The notes under the pieces are model-generated. The model worked only from the letters and a program-made list of their open reading frames with translations, did no database searches and was not told the origin of the DNA. A program made the position numbers and the translations under genes. Below, piece after piece: positions 25,501 to 37,899 of a stretch of 64,000 nt of DNA (positions are counted from its first letter, which is position 1; each line of letters begins with the position of its first letter). The stretch comes from Lichenostomus cassidix. Taxonomy: Eukaryota; Chordata; Aves; Passeriformes; Meliphagidae. The stretch lies in NCBI GenBank assembly GCA_008360975.2, contig CM039179.1, forward strand, positions 55,094,666-55,158,665, in the 5' to 3' direction.

Positions 25501-28500
25501 TATTTCTCAACGATGCACTTTCTACCCTCTCTCCCATCTCTGACTTTCTCTTTTATATTCAAGAATTCACACCTGCTCATGTCACTTTCTGAAATGTTGC
25601 ACTGAGGCATCTAACATGTAGAAAGCTAAATTAGGCTGCCATTTTCTGTAAATTATTCTGGGTAATAAAGCAAATGAGGTCTCTTCAAAATGTACAATAA
25701 ATCAATTATATCATACCTATGACTTTAGGGTTGACTCTTTCAATACCTGATGATTTTTTTTATTTTATGGTGTTATTTCTTTTTCATAGAGTAAGTCTAA
25801 GCAGTCCTCAAAAAAATCTGTCTACAAATGTGTGCTTAAGCCACTGTACACCATAGCTCTAACGACGACAGACTACAGATGATGCCGAGATGATCCATCT
25901 GTATCTCATGCCATATGCCATCTTCTCTACTTAGTGTGTGCTAAGGCATAGATCTGTTAGAGGATAAGTCCTCAGAAAACTTTTATCGGATTATGGTGTG
26001 ACAGCCATCCTGCCCTGCCTTCTCAGATTAAAGAGGAAAAGATAAAATGCAACCTTAAAATGACTTTGTTTTTCCACCTACTACAAAGAGAGCTCAGAAT
26101 GCCTAGCCCAGGTATGGTTATCTACATTCAAACACATGAAATCTGTTCTGGGTGCCTAAATTAGTGACCCTGGCTCCATTGGCCACCTACTGAGAGAGCT
26201 ATGTCAATATACGGATTTCATATAGGACAATAAAAACCAAAGCCTGACCAGGGTGTTCTGAACCATAACATCCTCCATTCGCTTTGCAGAAAGACTCATA
26301 CATCTCCATCTTTTTCTCACACATCTCAAATTGGGTGATAAAAGCAGACATTGCCTTCTTCATTCATCCAGAAAATCACAGGGGAAGAACTATCTGTTAA
26401 TCTGACATTGATTTAGAACAACTTTTATTAGTATAAGGACCACAGAAATTTATGGACCATCACAAATGTTAGATCAAGCCTTAATTTGTTTATCTAAATC
26501 CTGAAAACCTGCAAAGACTGAGATTCCTCAACTTCTGTCAGAAAATTTGGTCTCATGTTACATTGCAGTAGTAGTCAGAATGTTTGTTATTAATGATGTC
26601 AAATTGATTTAGAGTATTTGTAAATGAGAAGTCTGGAGTATCAATTGCTCCTATAAATAGGGAAAAGAAGTCATTACATCAGTTGAGGCAATAAAACCAT
26701 AATAACTACATTTTATTTTTAAAACACCTCTGCTTTAATGAAACAAAGTGATAATAATTATGTAGATAAGAAATATATTTATTTACATCAGGGATGCTTC
26801 ACAAAGCATTGAAATATCCTTCAAATCCCAATGCTAGTGCATTGGATTGATACTCCATGTACTTCTATTCTGTTTTGAAATATTTGAACATTTGTTGTTG
26901 TTCTTGAGGAACTAATTACTCAGTTTAATAAGTCTCAACCTTTTCTGACCTTCAAACTATTTTTTCTGTTATTTGTTTAGATCATGCTTCTGAGGCCCTG
27001 TAGTTCACATTCATTGTATCTTTTGCTTCTCTTCCACGGTTTTCTCATAATTTTGAATGTTGCAAGTGCTCAAATTCCAAGACTATAAGCCTAGAGTAAA
27101 ATCTGATTAGACTAGGTTTTTCTTAACAGTTACCAGGAGTAAAGTTTTTCATATAGTCTCACAAGAGGGGGCAATTAATTTATTTGTTCGTTTATTCTCT
27201 CAATAAAAGAGCAATTGGAGTTTGGAAGAACCTGTAAGCCAATGCCAAAACACTTGGGCATTTTGGCTCTAACTTATAATACTTAAACAAATTTGTCTTG
27301 GGTTTACTAAAACAAATAAACTTTTCCCATCCATGCCATCCTAGGAAATACTATGTAGAACAGTTTTATAGCCATGTAGACTAAGGATATATCATGTCAG
27401 AAGCGGCAGCTGTGCACTTTGCTAGCCAAACCATTTAAACAGCATTTGCTCATCAGTTTAATTTTTCTTAGCATGATCCAAACACAGTGACAGAAAACAA
27501 TAAGTGTCTTGGCTGAAAAAAAGCCTGGGTCTCAATCTAATCACACTCTTCTGCCAAAATTAAATGTTTATACCAAGTTCTGCTTTTGGCTTTCCTACTC
27601 AAGAAGACTTCACAGAATACAGTTTAAAACAAAATGCTTACAAAGGTATTCTTGAAATTGAGAATGCTGTAGATTGTACAGTTGTCTTTCAAGGACTAAA
27701 GGCTTTTGTAGGTTTCTTTGACTTACTAACTGCAAAGACTAATTTTTATTAAATGGTCATTTTTATAGAGATCAGTCTAGTGGAAATAATAGAGTTTCAT
27801 AACATCTTCTGTCCATTTTGGTTAATGAGCCAAAAATGTTCTCAGGCGTTAATGGCCCAATCACCCCATCACTGTAGTCAACAATAAATAGAATCATCAT
27901 GAATGTTAATTGTAATAAGACTTACCAAGTAAAGCTTCTGGGACTAAAAACTTCTCTCAAAAAGGGAGGGAAAAAAACCCAAGGAAAACCTCAGGTTTTG
28001 AGTGGAAATATTCCCTGTAGTTGAAGCAGCTCCCATCTCTAATTACAAACAAGCAGCTAATATACAAAGAAAAATATCAACAGCAGGAAAAAAAATGGAA
28101 AAAAACCCCATGATAGAATAAAAGAGGAACACAGGACATTATAGTGAAACCCCAGGCAGGACACATGCCCTGTCATATAAAATGGCTTAAAGGACCCTCA
28201 CTACAGGCACTCTTGCCCCCTTCCAAATCCTGATAATATCAAAAAGAAACCTGAATGCAAAGAACAGTTTAAATTAATTGTGTTGTATTATCTTCTAAAC
28301 TGGTTTTATGCAAAATTGATTATGTAACATCTATAATATTGAAAATATTTTTATTTTTAAATAAAAACAGCAGATAAGGCATATTTAATTAAGACCTATT
28401 AGTCACTGTGATTAGAATGAAAACTATTTTTTCATGCAGAATTCCTCATCTTAGGATTTGCAGCTTTATGAAATTTTATATTCATGGGGCAGAGTTTACA

Positions 28501-31500
28501 TACAGTGCAATTTTGGGCAAAGATAATTTGCCTATCTTTTCCCTCAAGCTTCATAAATGTAGTGATCAAGAAGGACCTGTGCATATCTCACATGACCCCC
28601 AGTACAATATATAATTTCAAACAGTAATTCCCAGTTTTAGTAGAGTTGCAATTGAGCTGTGTCTTCTATTTAGAAAAAGTCATAATCCCTGCAATTACAT
28701 TTAGTAGTAGGCAAATACAAAAATGTACTTTTCCACTTAAGGAAAAAAAAGGGGAGGGGGGTGGGTATGGATAATTTATTGTAATTTATCAGCTTTGTCA
28801 GTGAAAGAATTAAAAGAAGGACTCTGAAATTTGGAAGCAATAGATCCCTCATTAAATCCCTTAGGAAATTATGAGGAACTCGCTCCAATTTCACAGGAGT
28901 ATACAGCTTTTAAAATGCATGCAATATCCTCATTCTAGTTCTATTCCCCCCAGGTAAAACAAAAGTAAAGCAGTAAAGCGCTCCTTAAGAAACACATCTG
29001 CAGAGTAAGATGTACATATAGCTAGAGAGCTCAACAGATCAAGGGAAAACTGTTCCCTAACAGTTTTGGAAGCATAAAATCTAAGTGAAATTTTTGTGTT
29101 GGCATCAAGTTGTTGAGATAATTCTCAACTAATGAATGGCAAGTAGAAAAACCCAGCTGAAGATGCTGTGTGAGTTGTGCCTCCCTCCCCAGTACAATTG
29201 CCCAACATCCAAGATCCTACAACAGACTCATCTTATGAGGCATAAACACCTATATACCTGCATTAAAGCATGTTGAGAGGAATTAAACTGCAGCTGAAGC
29301 TCATCATTCTGTGTATTTATTGCTTGTAAACAGCTCTTAGGTATTACCATCAACTTTTACAGCTCAAAAAATTGTCACCATTATTGCTGAGAGTTCAAGG
29401 AGCAGTCGTTAGAAAATATGGTGTTAAAAACATACCATGTATTGTGACTAAATAATGCACTGCAATCTATTATGTAGAACAATAGTGAACAATGGCTAAA
29501 TAAAGATCTGAATGTACAAATACCTGCATTTACTCTGGTGAGCTGTACATCGGTGAGAACATGAAGTATTTCTTCTCTATAAATAAAATGCTTTCAGAAT
29601 CAGGCTATTAGTTTTGTAGTTAATGGACATCACTTCTAAAAGGCACCTAGTAAAACTAGCACTTCTCAGACACATGCCACTAAATTAGCCTAGTTAACTG
29701 GCTCACCCTCTCAATTACATTGAAAGAAATCTATACTTCTCGAAAGAAAATACATCCCAGAGTTGCTGATTAAAATCCCATTCCCCAAAGCATTGCAGCA
29801 AGTGATTAGTCTGAAACACCTGCCTAATTGCCACTGAAGTTGAGCAAAGCTTTGTATGCATTCTAGGGTTTTTTTGAACAGCTGAGAGTTGATATAATCA
29901 AATATATACCACAGACAAAAAAAGATCATGTTATATATAAGGTTGGATTTACAAGACACTTATTCTTACATATGCTTCCGTTTAATAACAGAAGACTGAG
30001 GGGGGGAAAAAAACCTAATCATAGCTTTCCTGGACACTGGTACCAGAAAAATACAGATGCTATTCTAAGATATTGTGTTGATTTATTATGTATACTTTGT
30101 TAAAATTTACGAACACTGATTATGTACTACAGTTAAACACAAAACTTTGAATTTGTTGCTCCCTACCTATACAGTGCTCAGACAGACATACTTAACATTC
30201 TCTCTCTCATTCCTGTCAATAATTTACTATTTTTTTATTCCAACAGATATAATTTTTCTAAGGTTAACAAGCAATATCAAAGTATTTTCAAAGTGGCTAA
30301 ACTGTGACTGGTGTTCTAGTCACTAGAAATCATTATCAAAACAGAGTTATAAAGAATCATCTATTTCAGGTTATAAATCCACGTTCCATGCTTGGATAGA
30401 TAAAATTATCAGAATACAATAAAGTAAGTTATCCAGCCTTGTTCTGATCCACATGCAAATCTATATGAAATAAACTTTAATGGAAGTTTGGAAATCGCAT
30501 CAGTGTGACTGACTTCAAAGAATGAAAGTCATCCTCTCCTCAGCAAGTCTTCTGTATCTTTTCCCTAATTTTTTAATTTGTCTTGTTTTATGGCATGAGT
30601 TCTGAATATAACCAGGGATGATAGTTCTACGTACATTTGCCCAGACCAGGCAACATTAATTAGAAGTTATTTAAGAGTTATTATCAGGAAAAGAAAAAGG
30701 AAACTGAGCATCCTAATGTACAGAGCATGAAGTCATTTAACATGAAACAGATGAGACATAGGATTTTTTTAGCTATTTTTGCCTCAGGCTTCTCAGTGGG
30801 GAGAGAATACAGAGCTAAAAAGATTGGTGGCTTTATCTATAAACCCATTAAAATCACAAAAATAACTCTCCAGGTTTTTCATAAGATATCTCATAAAAAT
30901 ATTGCTCTGAAAAATCTGGCTTTAGTTTGCTTTAGATGAAGAGATTGTTATCTCATTGAAACCAGTGAAGCAAGATACAGTGGAAACCCACATCTTAACA
31001 AAATTGCTATTTTTATATATTTGGGTAATAAGTGAAAATATAGAAACATTAGAGTATGCAGAATGTACATATCCTATACATAGAATACATAGAAAGATAT
31101 ATTTTCCTTGTAATATAAAGGGTCTGATATTAACCTTTATCAAACATTGGGTCTCTGAAACAAATAAAGTATTTACCCAGAGATGTGAAAAAATACTTTC
31201 CCATTAAATGAAAAATGAGAGAATGGATTGTATAGAAAGTATGCAGGAAGTGAAGGGACGAAATGGAAGAACAGATCAAATATGTTATTATGGAGATGAC
31301 TGTTGGAGGGAATGAATAATTTCTTCAATGCACAGACAGTGATAGAGTAATATAAGCACATATTAGGAAAGGCAAAAGCCATAAAAGGACCTGATTCTTC
31401 CATGATCAAGTCATCATCATATAAAAGATGACTAGCTGGATTCTAGTGCTGTCTCCAGAAGCATTTGTGAGAACAGATTTAGGAAACCCAGCACAGCTCT

Positions 31501-32984
31501 TCATATGTAAGCTCTTATTTTCCTAAGAAAAGAATAAGATATAGCATAAAATTGATGTGGCCTTGTAAAACAGAGACAAGAATAAGGGAGGTTGGTGTAA
31601 AAATATAAGCAAATCAGAGAAACTAGAAAAAAATTTAGGAAAATGTGATCCCTGAGGGATTTTCTCTGCTACTCTGTTCAGGAAAAAGATTTTTTAACTG
31701 CCTCCTCAGATTCAAGAGAAAAAATTCTTTATCTTACATAATATTTTCTGACTTGTGAGCTCTGATCCTACTATTTTAGCTACTCCCTTTCAGAAGCTAC
31801 CTACCCTCTTATCTAGTCTTGATTAGAAACTTGAGAAGAGATGTCTCTGTCCTATTTCTATGTGCCTGACATCAAAAACTCGTTAGCAAGTTTATCTCAT
31901 ATAAAGCATCATCTTACATTTTTCTTTCATTATATTTCTACTGTCAGGCCTAGAATTCATGCCCAGGAAGAATATCTAAGAGTAGTACTGAGTAAGCTAA
32001 ATACAGACAGAAAATAACTTCCATGTATTCATCTGGAATTCTGTGAGTATATTGAAGCTAATGAGAAAAGGAGAGCAGGAAGCAAGCTCACAAATTGAGC
32101 CCCTGGCAGTCCACTTGCTGTATTTGTTTAGACTGCTCCAGTTAGCACTCTCCACAACAATGCCTGAACGGAGGTCTGAATGATTATTTTGGGCACCACC
32201 CCAAAAACTAGAATTGATCTGCACAATTTGGCTGCTTTCACTCTGAACAGTCCTTTACCACCTGAGGCTTTTCACCCCGAAGGATGGCAGCTTTTCTCTC
32301 ATGTAACTTCCAGGGTTTGTCATGCTGTGAAAACACTCCTCTGCCTGGCTGAGGTTCATCCACCAAATTGTTTCAGACACATTCAGCTGAAAAAGCACAG
32401 AAGCTGGTAGCCATACAATAGGGCCAAAGAGTTACAACACAGGCCCCAGAGTGCAATGCAGCGTGGATGCAGCTGCTGTGCTTAGGGTAGCCAACCCTTG
32501 GCACACAAGGTATCAGATGGTCTCCAACAGGTGAGAGGAACAAACATAATCACCCAATAGTTTTCTTTAGTTACCACTATAGACATAGTCCATGTCTCCA
32601 GATAGAAGTGCATTTTTGGTTTATGAAATCTATCAAATGCACCAGCAACAGATTTCTAACAATTAATGGAAAAGTGAGAAGAAGAGCAGAAATCTAAGGT
32701 TGAAGATAACTAAAAATCCAGAAGTATGAAAAGCAGGAGATTCAGATGCCATCGCTATGCTAATTCCAGTCAGCTGAATGTACCTAGGACAGTTCTTTGT
32801 CACAGAGGCCAAGCAGTATAAAATCACCTACAACCTATTCCAACATGTTTTACCTCACCAGACAGGATGGTAGCATGCGAATTGCTTGTTGAGAAAGCTC
32901 TGTGGTGTGTGTCAACCCATCACAGATGCTGAGGAAACGTTTAGCACAGGACCAGTCTGCTGGCTTCTAGAGTGGGTAATTGAG
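22588..32984. other. Long unannotated AT-rich non-coding DNA
   Basis: Over 10 kb with no recognisable gene, RNA or interspersed repeat; all open frames are 84 codons or fewer. Only short A and T runs and scattered transcription-factor-like words are seen, for example CTATAAATAG, which fits the MEF2 consensus, at 26651-26660. This is the longest repeat-free stretch of the window. Confidence 0.65.
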
Positions 32985-33470
32985 ACCTGAATTCTAAAAA
33001 GATCAAGACTCACCTCCTTTGAAGTCAAGAATGGCTCATCTCAGTGAGCAAGAATTAAACTAGACTGTACAAGAAGATGCTGACAAAACTCTAATGTAGA
33101 AATGAAGCATACAAGAGGGGGAAGCAGAGGCCTTGGAGGAATGTAGTGACACTTTGGAAACACACAAGATTGCAGATAGGAAAGACAAAACCCACCTGGA
33201 CTTTATCTGGTGAGGCATGTGAAGGGCAATAAAAAGGGCCTCTACAGAGATATCAACAGCAAAAGGAAAAAAGTAAGTTAGGAGATGGGCTGGCAAAATA
33301 TAGAGAAATAGACAAGGTACTCAATGCCACCCTTGCACCAGTCCTTAGTGGTATTGACCATCCATCATGAATCTCAGGCACCTGTGACACTGGAAAATTC
33401 CTCGATGGAAAAGGATGATTAGGGCCTGTTTGAAAAATCGGATGTGAAAAGGTCCATTATGAAACATTAT
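32985..33470 (+). mobile_element. CR1 relic, ORF2 region between endonuclease and RT
   Basis: In sense orientation the nucleotides follow the CR1 ORF2 linker in order. The "tcacctcctttgaagtcaag" stretch (about 33009) comes first, then "atacaagagggggaagcag" (33109), then "acccacctggactt" (33190), then "agatatcaacagcaaaagga" (33248). Next come "aaggtactcaatgcc" (33315; reading KVLNATLAPVL where CR1 has its AEVLNA-type motif) and "cttgaa"-like linker sequence to about 33470. Multiple stops and frameshifts show a dead copy. It lies about 640 bases upstream of a CR1 3' end in the same orientation, so the two may be parts of one element. Confidence 0.8.
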
Positions 33471-34109
33471 TACAAAGGAATGGTTTTGCTCCTTTAAGGG
33501 TATCTAGTCAAGGACATTTTCCTATAAATAAAAGGGATAATAAGAAAAGGAGAAAGCCATAAACAAGAACATACAGGGACACAAACCTAACAAATGATAG
33601 GGGAGGCAGGGGTAACAACTAAACCCATTCAGTCACAGTAATTGATGAGGGCATGTGGGAGTGTGAGAATGTTTATTCCACTGAGTGTATTCCAGTGTAT
33701 CTGCTTGGCAATCTTGTCAATTGGAAAACTAAGGGAAAATAGAGAAAGCAGAAACAAAATATAGCAAACACAGATGTGACAAAACACACATGGGGACAAT
33801 GAAAAGAGGCATGCCTCACCTTTCACACTCACTCAAGGTCTATCCAGGAATTACAGGCACCACTCCCAGAAAGATCAACCTGGACTTTGCAACTGATAAA
33901 CCTGTAAACCAGGGAATACCCAGGCTGGGTGGGCTGTGGGCATCAATAAAGTTGTAAAGACACATGCTGTGGTATGTAGAGAAAAGAGGATCAGAGAGGA
34001 ACTAAAGGGAGATAGATAGAAAGTGGTGTGAAAGGGTCTGGTTGTGTGTAAATGAGCCTTATGTTCAGTCACCCCAGTCTGTGTAATTTCTCTAAATCCT
34101 TTTGGATGG
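33471..34109. other. Unassigned DNA between two CR1 pieces
   Basis: About 640 bases lie where an intact CR1 would have roughly 1.2-1.4 kb of reverse transcriptase sequence. I could not align it to the RT. It may be highly diverged, rearranged or simply the DNA between two separate insertions. Confidence 0.4.
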
Positions 34110-34432
34110 GGGCAGTGAGTAAAGATGGATACTCCCCTTCAAGGTTTGAAGTGATAAGAGAAGAGGAAATGAATACAAATTAAAATACAGGTAATTCCAC
34201 TTGAACATAAGAAAACCTTTTTTTTCTTCTGACAGTGCTCAGACACGGGACCAGACTGCCCAGAGAAGTTGTGGAGTCTCTTTTGGTGGAGATGATAAAA
34301 ATATGATTGTATATGGCACTGAGAAGCTTACTCTAGTTCACGTTGCTCTGAGAAGGGGATAACACTAGATGACCTCAAGAGGCACCTTCCATCATCAGCT
34401 ATTCTAAGATTCTGAAATGCTGTGATTCTGTG
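34110..34432 (+). mobile_element. CR1 3' end (ORF2 C terminus and 3' UTR)
   Basis: Sense-oriented CR1. "gataagagaagaggaaatga" near 34151 corresponds to the T/DRTRGNG-type region. "agactgcccagagaagttgtggag" (34253) encodes RLPREVVE, the near-terminal CR1 ORF2 motif. The 3' UTR "actagatgacctcaagaggc" (34364) is followed by degenerate terminal octamers ending GATTCTGTGA at 34432. The order is canonical. The frame is broken upstream. Confidence 0.88.
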
Positions 34433-35119
34433 ACTTTTTGCAAATATTTCTTGAGATACTAGAATGGGTAAAGCCAATATGACTGGCTATTCATAGTAGC
34501 TGATACACCCACATAAAAAGTCATTCCACTTTCCCAAACAGTTAAAAAATTAACTTTTTTAAAAATAATAAAATTACTCACTAATGAAGATTAATCATTG
34601 TATTGTGATTTGTTATGAATTAAACTGATAATGGATGAAGACAGTAATTACCAAAAATAATAAATTCAGCATGTGTAGTTCATTATTTCTCTTTTGATCT
34701 TAACCTAGCAAATAAGAAAGACAACATGAAATCAACACTAAATAATCTTTATATTTTACAGCTTCTCTTGCTTTTAAATTGACTACAGATTTTGCATATG
34801 TATTTTTCAATATACACTCTGAATCATTCTGAAAGTTATTCCTGTTCCACTTCTAGTTTATGCAAACAATGCACAGCATATTTTTGGAATAATAACTTCC
34901 AGCCTTCTGCTCAGGAAATAGAATAACAAGAAAAAAAGAGAGGGAAAGAAAAAGACATTTATACTTTGAGGGGTAGAATATAGATTTAAATTGTTTGTGG
35001 AATGTTCTAAAAATCGAATGAAAACTTTAGTTTTCAATATAGGCAACAATATTGAATATAGTATCAAAGAGAAGATGAGGGTAGAAAATTAAAAGATTCA
35101 TATCTGAAATGACAGTAAA
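34433..35119. other. Unannotated AT-rich DNA
   Basis: Nothing recognisable apart from short A/T runs. Its right end may belong to the upstream part of the older CR1 that follows. Confidence 0.5.
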
Positions 35120-35600
35120 ATCAAGCAACTTAATGCAGTCAGGGATGAAACATTGTCTCCTGAAGAAAACTGCAAATGAAATTGCAGTTGTAATGGCAAC
35201 ATTTTTCAATAAATGCATCACGTTACAGATATTTCTAGGTAATCAAGGAACAGCAGGCACAGCTAATAAAATGATGGACAGTTAGTGGACAGTAACAAAG
35301 CAGGCCTTAAAGGTATGCAAAGCTTTAGAATGTATTTGGAAGGAGAGAATAATTAGAGACATGAAGGGAAATGCTAAATGGGGTAGATGATACAGGGCAT
35401 AGATTGTGAGCTATATATCCTTTTTTGACACCTACCATTCCAAGTAGTGAAATGTAGTAGATGAAACAAGTCTGGATTTCAGTGAAGCAGATGACATGTT
35501 GCCACAGGAGAAATTACTCACTGAACCTGAGAAGACAGCAATTCATACACAGAATTGGAAGTTGGAAAATTAGGGTTACTATAGCAAAAACCTCATGGAA
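35120..35600 (+). mobile_element. Ancient CR1 LINE relic, RT domain
   Basis: Sense orientation. The segment "gcaaagctttagaatgtatt" (35318) through "gaataattagagacatgaa" to "aaatggggta" (35377) matches the stretch before the RT core of an old sauropsid CR1 lineage. From 35473 the frame reads LDFSEADDMLPQEKLL, the position of the CR1 motif DFSKAFDTV..., with the catalytic-region phenylalanine/aspartate pattern degraded. The region 35120-35230 is a plausible but weaker upstream continuation. Stops and small indels are frequent. It looks as old as the relic at 3060-3990 and covers an earlier part of ORF2. Confidence 0.72.
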
Positions 35601-35831
35601 CTCTTTGAAAAATAAATTTATTTAGTATTTGAATATTTCTTTAATGATATTTATTCAAGAAATCAGATTCCTGAACACTGCTAGTAACATTGCTAGCAAC
35701 ACAAATTTGGGAAACATTTTCTTGTGAAACAGAGGCAGAGCACTCTATTGTACAGGAAGCATTGAATATCCTAAAGGATTATGAAAGGAATGTTGGTATA
35801 GGACAGGGTGGGAGAGGGTACAACAGGACAC

Positions 35832-35923
35832 AGGGGGAGGGGAGGGAAGGGAAGGGAGGGGAGGGAGGGGAGGGGGAGGGAGGGGGAGGGAGGGAGGGGG
35901 AGGGGAGGGGAGGGGAGGAAAAA
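35832..35923 (+). repeat. 92-base uninterrupted polypurine, G-rich tract
   Basis: Every base is A or G, built from GGGA, GGGGA and GGGGGA units, so there are many G runs of three to five. It satisfies the simple pattern for G-quadruplex formation on the plus strand many times over. As a long homopurine-homopyrimidine block it could also form triplex (H-) DNA. It is probably length-variable and hard to sequence through. Confidence 0.95.
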
Positions 35924-36857
35924 TCAAAATAGAGTAAAATTTCAATCATGCACTTTAAAGGGAGGAGAGACAGTAGACTGATTGGGAAAAGCAGTGCAAA
36001 CACAAAAATGTCAATTATGATCTAAAAAGTATTCATATAAGGACAGATATGAGATGAGACATACATTAATCTCTATGGAGAATACCCCACACAATTTTGG
36101 TCATCTGTGTTTAAGAAAGATTAGCTCAGATTTCATATCTGTAAAAGAATTTTTATCAAGAAGACTTAAGGAATAGTAATACATCTTACAACCATGTGAT
36201 TAGAAGACAGAAGGGCATGGCTTGCTTATTGCAGAAAAATGGAGAAGAGAAGGAGGTATGATTGCTCTGTAAATCTGTTGGTGAAAATAACAGCTAAGGG
36301 AAGGATTTACATAAGATGTTCAGAAAGCCAAGAATACATTTCTTTCACAGTTGAAAAAAAATCGAGAAAATCTTTCACATGCTGGAATTGAAATTCAAAA
36401 CCAGTTTTCAAATTAGAAGCAGATTTTCAGCTTCTTTTAAGCAATCTTAAAAATTTAGTGAAAGGTATTCGATTAAATGGTTGCCTGTGAAGAAGTTCAC
36501 TGGATGCAAAATTGCTAGAGGTAACTTCCAACTCTACATTCCTGTGAGAGATAAGAGACTGAAACTTTCAAGCTGAGCATCTTAAGGCATTATATCCCTG
36601 ATTATATCATCAGCAGCCCTTTCTTCAGTCCTTTTCAAGAGTATCAAATCTTCAGAGACCAGAAGCAAGATTAAAACTTTCTAAGCATCAGGGAAAGAAT
36701 AAAGAGTTTTCTGCACCTGTTTTATAGTTATGCACGCTGACAGAGATTAAGGCCACGTTGGCATCGCATGTTGAAGACAGCCCTGCTAATTGTGGGGGTG
36801 GCAGGAAACCGTCTAATGTTGAGTTTCTAAGGTGACATTGGCTCAACTGGAAAAGGC

Positions 36858-36869
36858 AAAAAAAAAAAA
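36858..36869. repeat. Poly-A run
   Basis: Twelve consecutive A, with no retrotransposon body adjacent. Confidence 0.85.
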
Positions 36870-36924
36870 TAAAAACCCAGCAGAAGGAAACAAGCTGGTA
36901 TCCACCCATCAGAGAAGTTTTTGC

Positions 36925-36941
36925 AAAAAAAAAAAAAAAAA
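36925..36941. repeat. Poly-A run
   Basis: Seventeen consecutive A followed by GAAAG. I see no retrocopy or SINE immediately upstream that would explain it as an insertion tail. Confidence 0.9.
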
Positions 36942-37401
36942 GAAAGCTCTCAATTTCTGTCTTCCATGCAGTCTAGCATATTTTTTTGCTTTTTTTTTCT
37001 TGTATTCGGAGCATGAGAATTTATTCATTGATGCAGTGTTTCATGGTCCATAACCATTTCCAGTAACAGAAACCACATAACAGAAATCTCCATTGTTGCT
37101 TGTGAAAGATTAATGTCAGTGAGTGAATGCTATACTTATAAGTAGCTAAGCATCTTAGCTATTCACGAAGCGGAAAGCAGCATGACTGCTGTAAATTAAG
37201 GAAAAATAAATTTGTAAATACTGGCTTGACAGATACACTAGGACATACTCATCTAGCAATTGTTCAGATTGGAGCATCTCTTGGAATCCCTTGAAACTAG
37301 GGCATGCATTGGAAGAAGTCAATGAAACCCCACTTCACACTGTGATGGAAGGTAAAAAATAGACAGGGCAACCTTGGTGTCACCAGCTCAGTGGGAAGGG
37401 T

Positions 37402-37440
37402 TTATGCCTTTTAACTAGAGTTAATGTCTTTTAACTAGAC
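37402..37440. repeat. Tandem duplication, ~20-bp unit x2
   Basis: TTATGCCTTTTAACTAGAG is followed directly by TTAATGTCTTTTAACTAGAC. It is a near-perfect back-to-back copy with one inserted base and two substitutions. Confidence 0.9.
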
Positions 37441-37899
37441 CATGCATTTTTCCAGAAGGTTAGAAAATCCTCTGGCTGAGGTCATGAAGCACCTGCCTTC
37501 CATACTCAATGAGAATTATAGTCACCAAATTGGTGAGCAAAGAGTGTTTCAAATTTTTTTTGTCAAATTTTACTAGTGAAGAAGGATCACAGTTGGCATT
37601 TCGAAAGAAAAGATGATAAAAGAGCTTAAGGAATATTAATGTTCAAAGGATACAGGAACATCTTTGAAATACATTATTTTCACATTTTGTGTCATTTTAC
37701 AGTGGTCATGTTGATTCTACCAACAGGGTTAATATGAATGAATTTTAGAAGACTACATTCATAATAGCACTGTTTTATAGCCATTAAACTACAGTTAATA
37801 TTTTGAGTGACTGATTCTTATTGGAGATGCTTGAAGATAGGTCGTGACACACAACTGCCTACTCTGTAAGCTTAGAGAACACACTTCAAGTGCACAAAC

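Larger units (their letters stand above)
35601..37899. other. Unannotated DNA with simple repeats
   Basis: Contains the purine tract 35832-35923, poly-A runs at 36858-36869 and 36925-36941, and a tandem duplication at 37402-37440. No gene is seen. The 80-codon glycine/glutamate-rich frame at 35690-35932 is an artefact of the purine tract. Confidence 0.65.

Noticed and set aside
26990..27130. Vague resemblance to an old LINE in antisense
   Set aside because: Similarity is too weak to separate from chance by eye.
35690..35932. Glycine/glutamate-rich frame (and proline-rich frames on the other strand)
   Set aside because: These are direct translation artefacts of the homopurine tract.
36484..36580. 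Possible CR1 3' end ("ctagaggtaacttccaactc" and a CTGTGAG)
   Set aside because: Only about 20 bases resemble the CR1 3' UTR and terminal octamers are lacking.
36841..36950. Two poly-A runs as possible retrocopy tails
   Set aside because: No recognisable gene or SINE body precedes either run and no target duplication was found.
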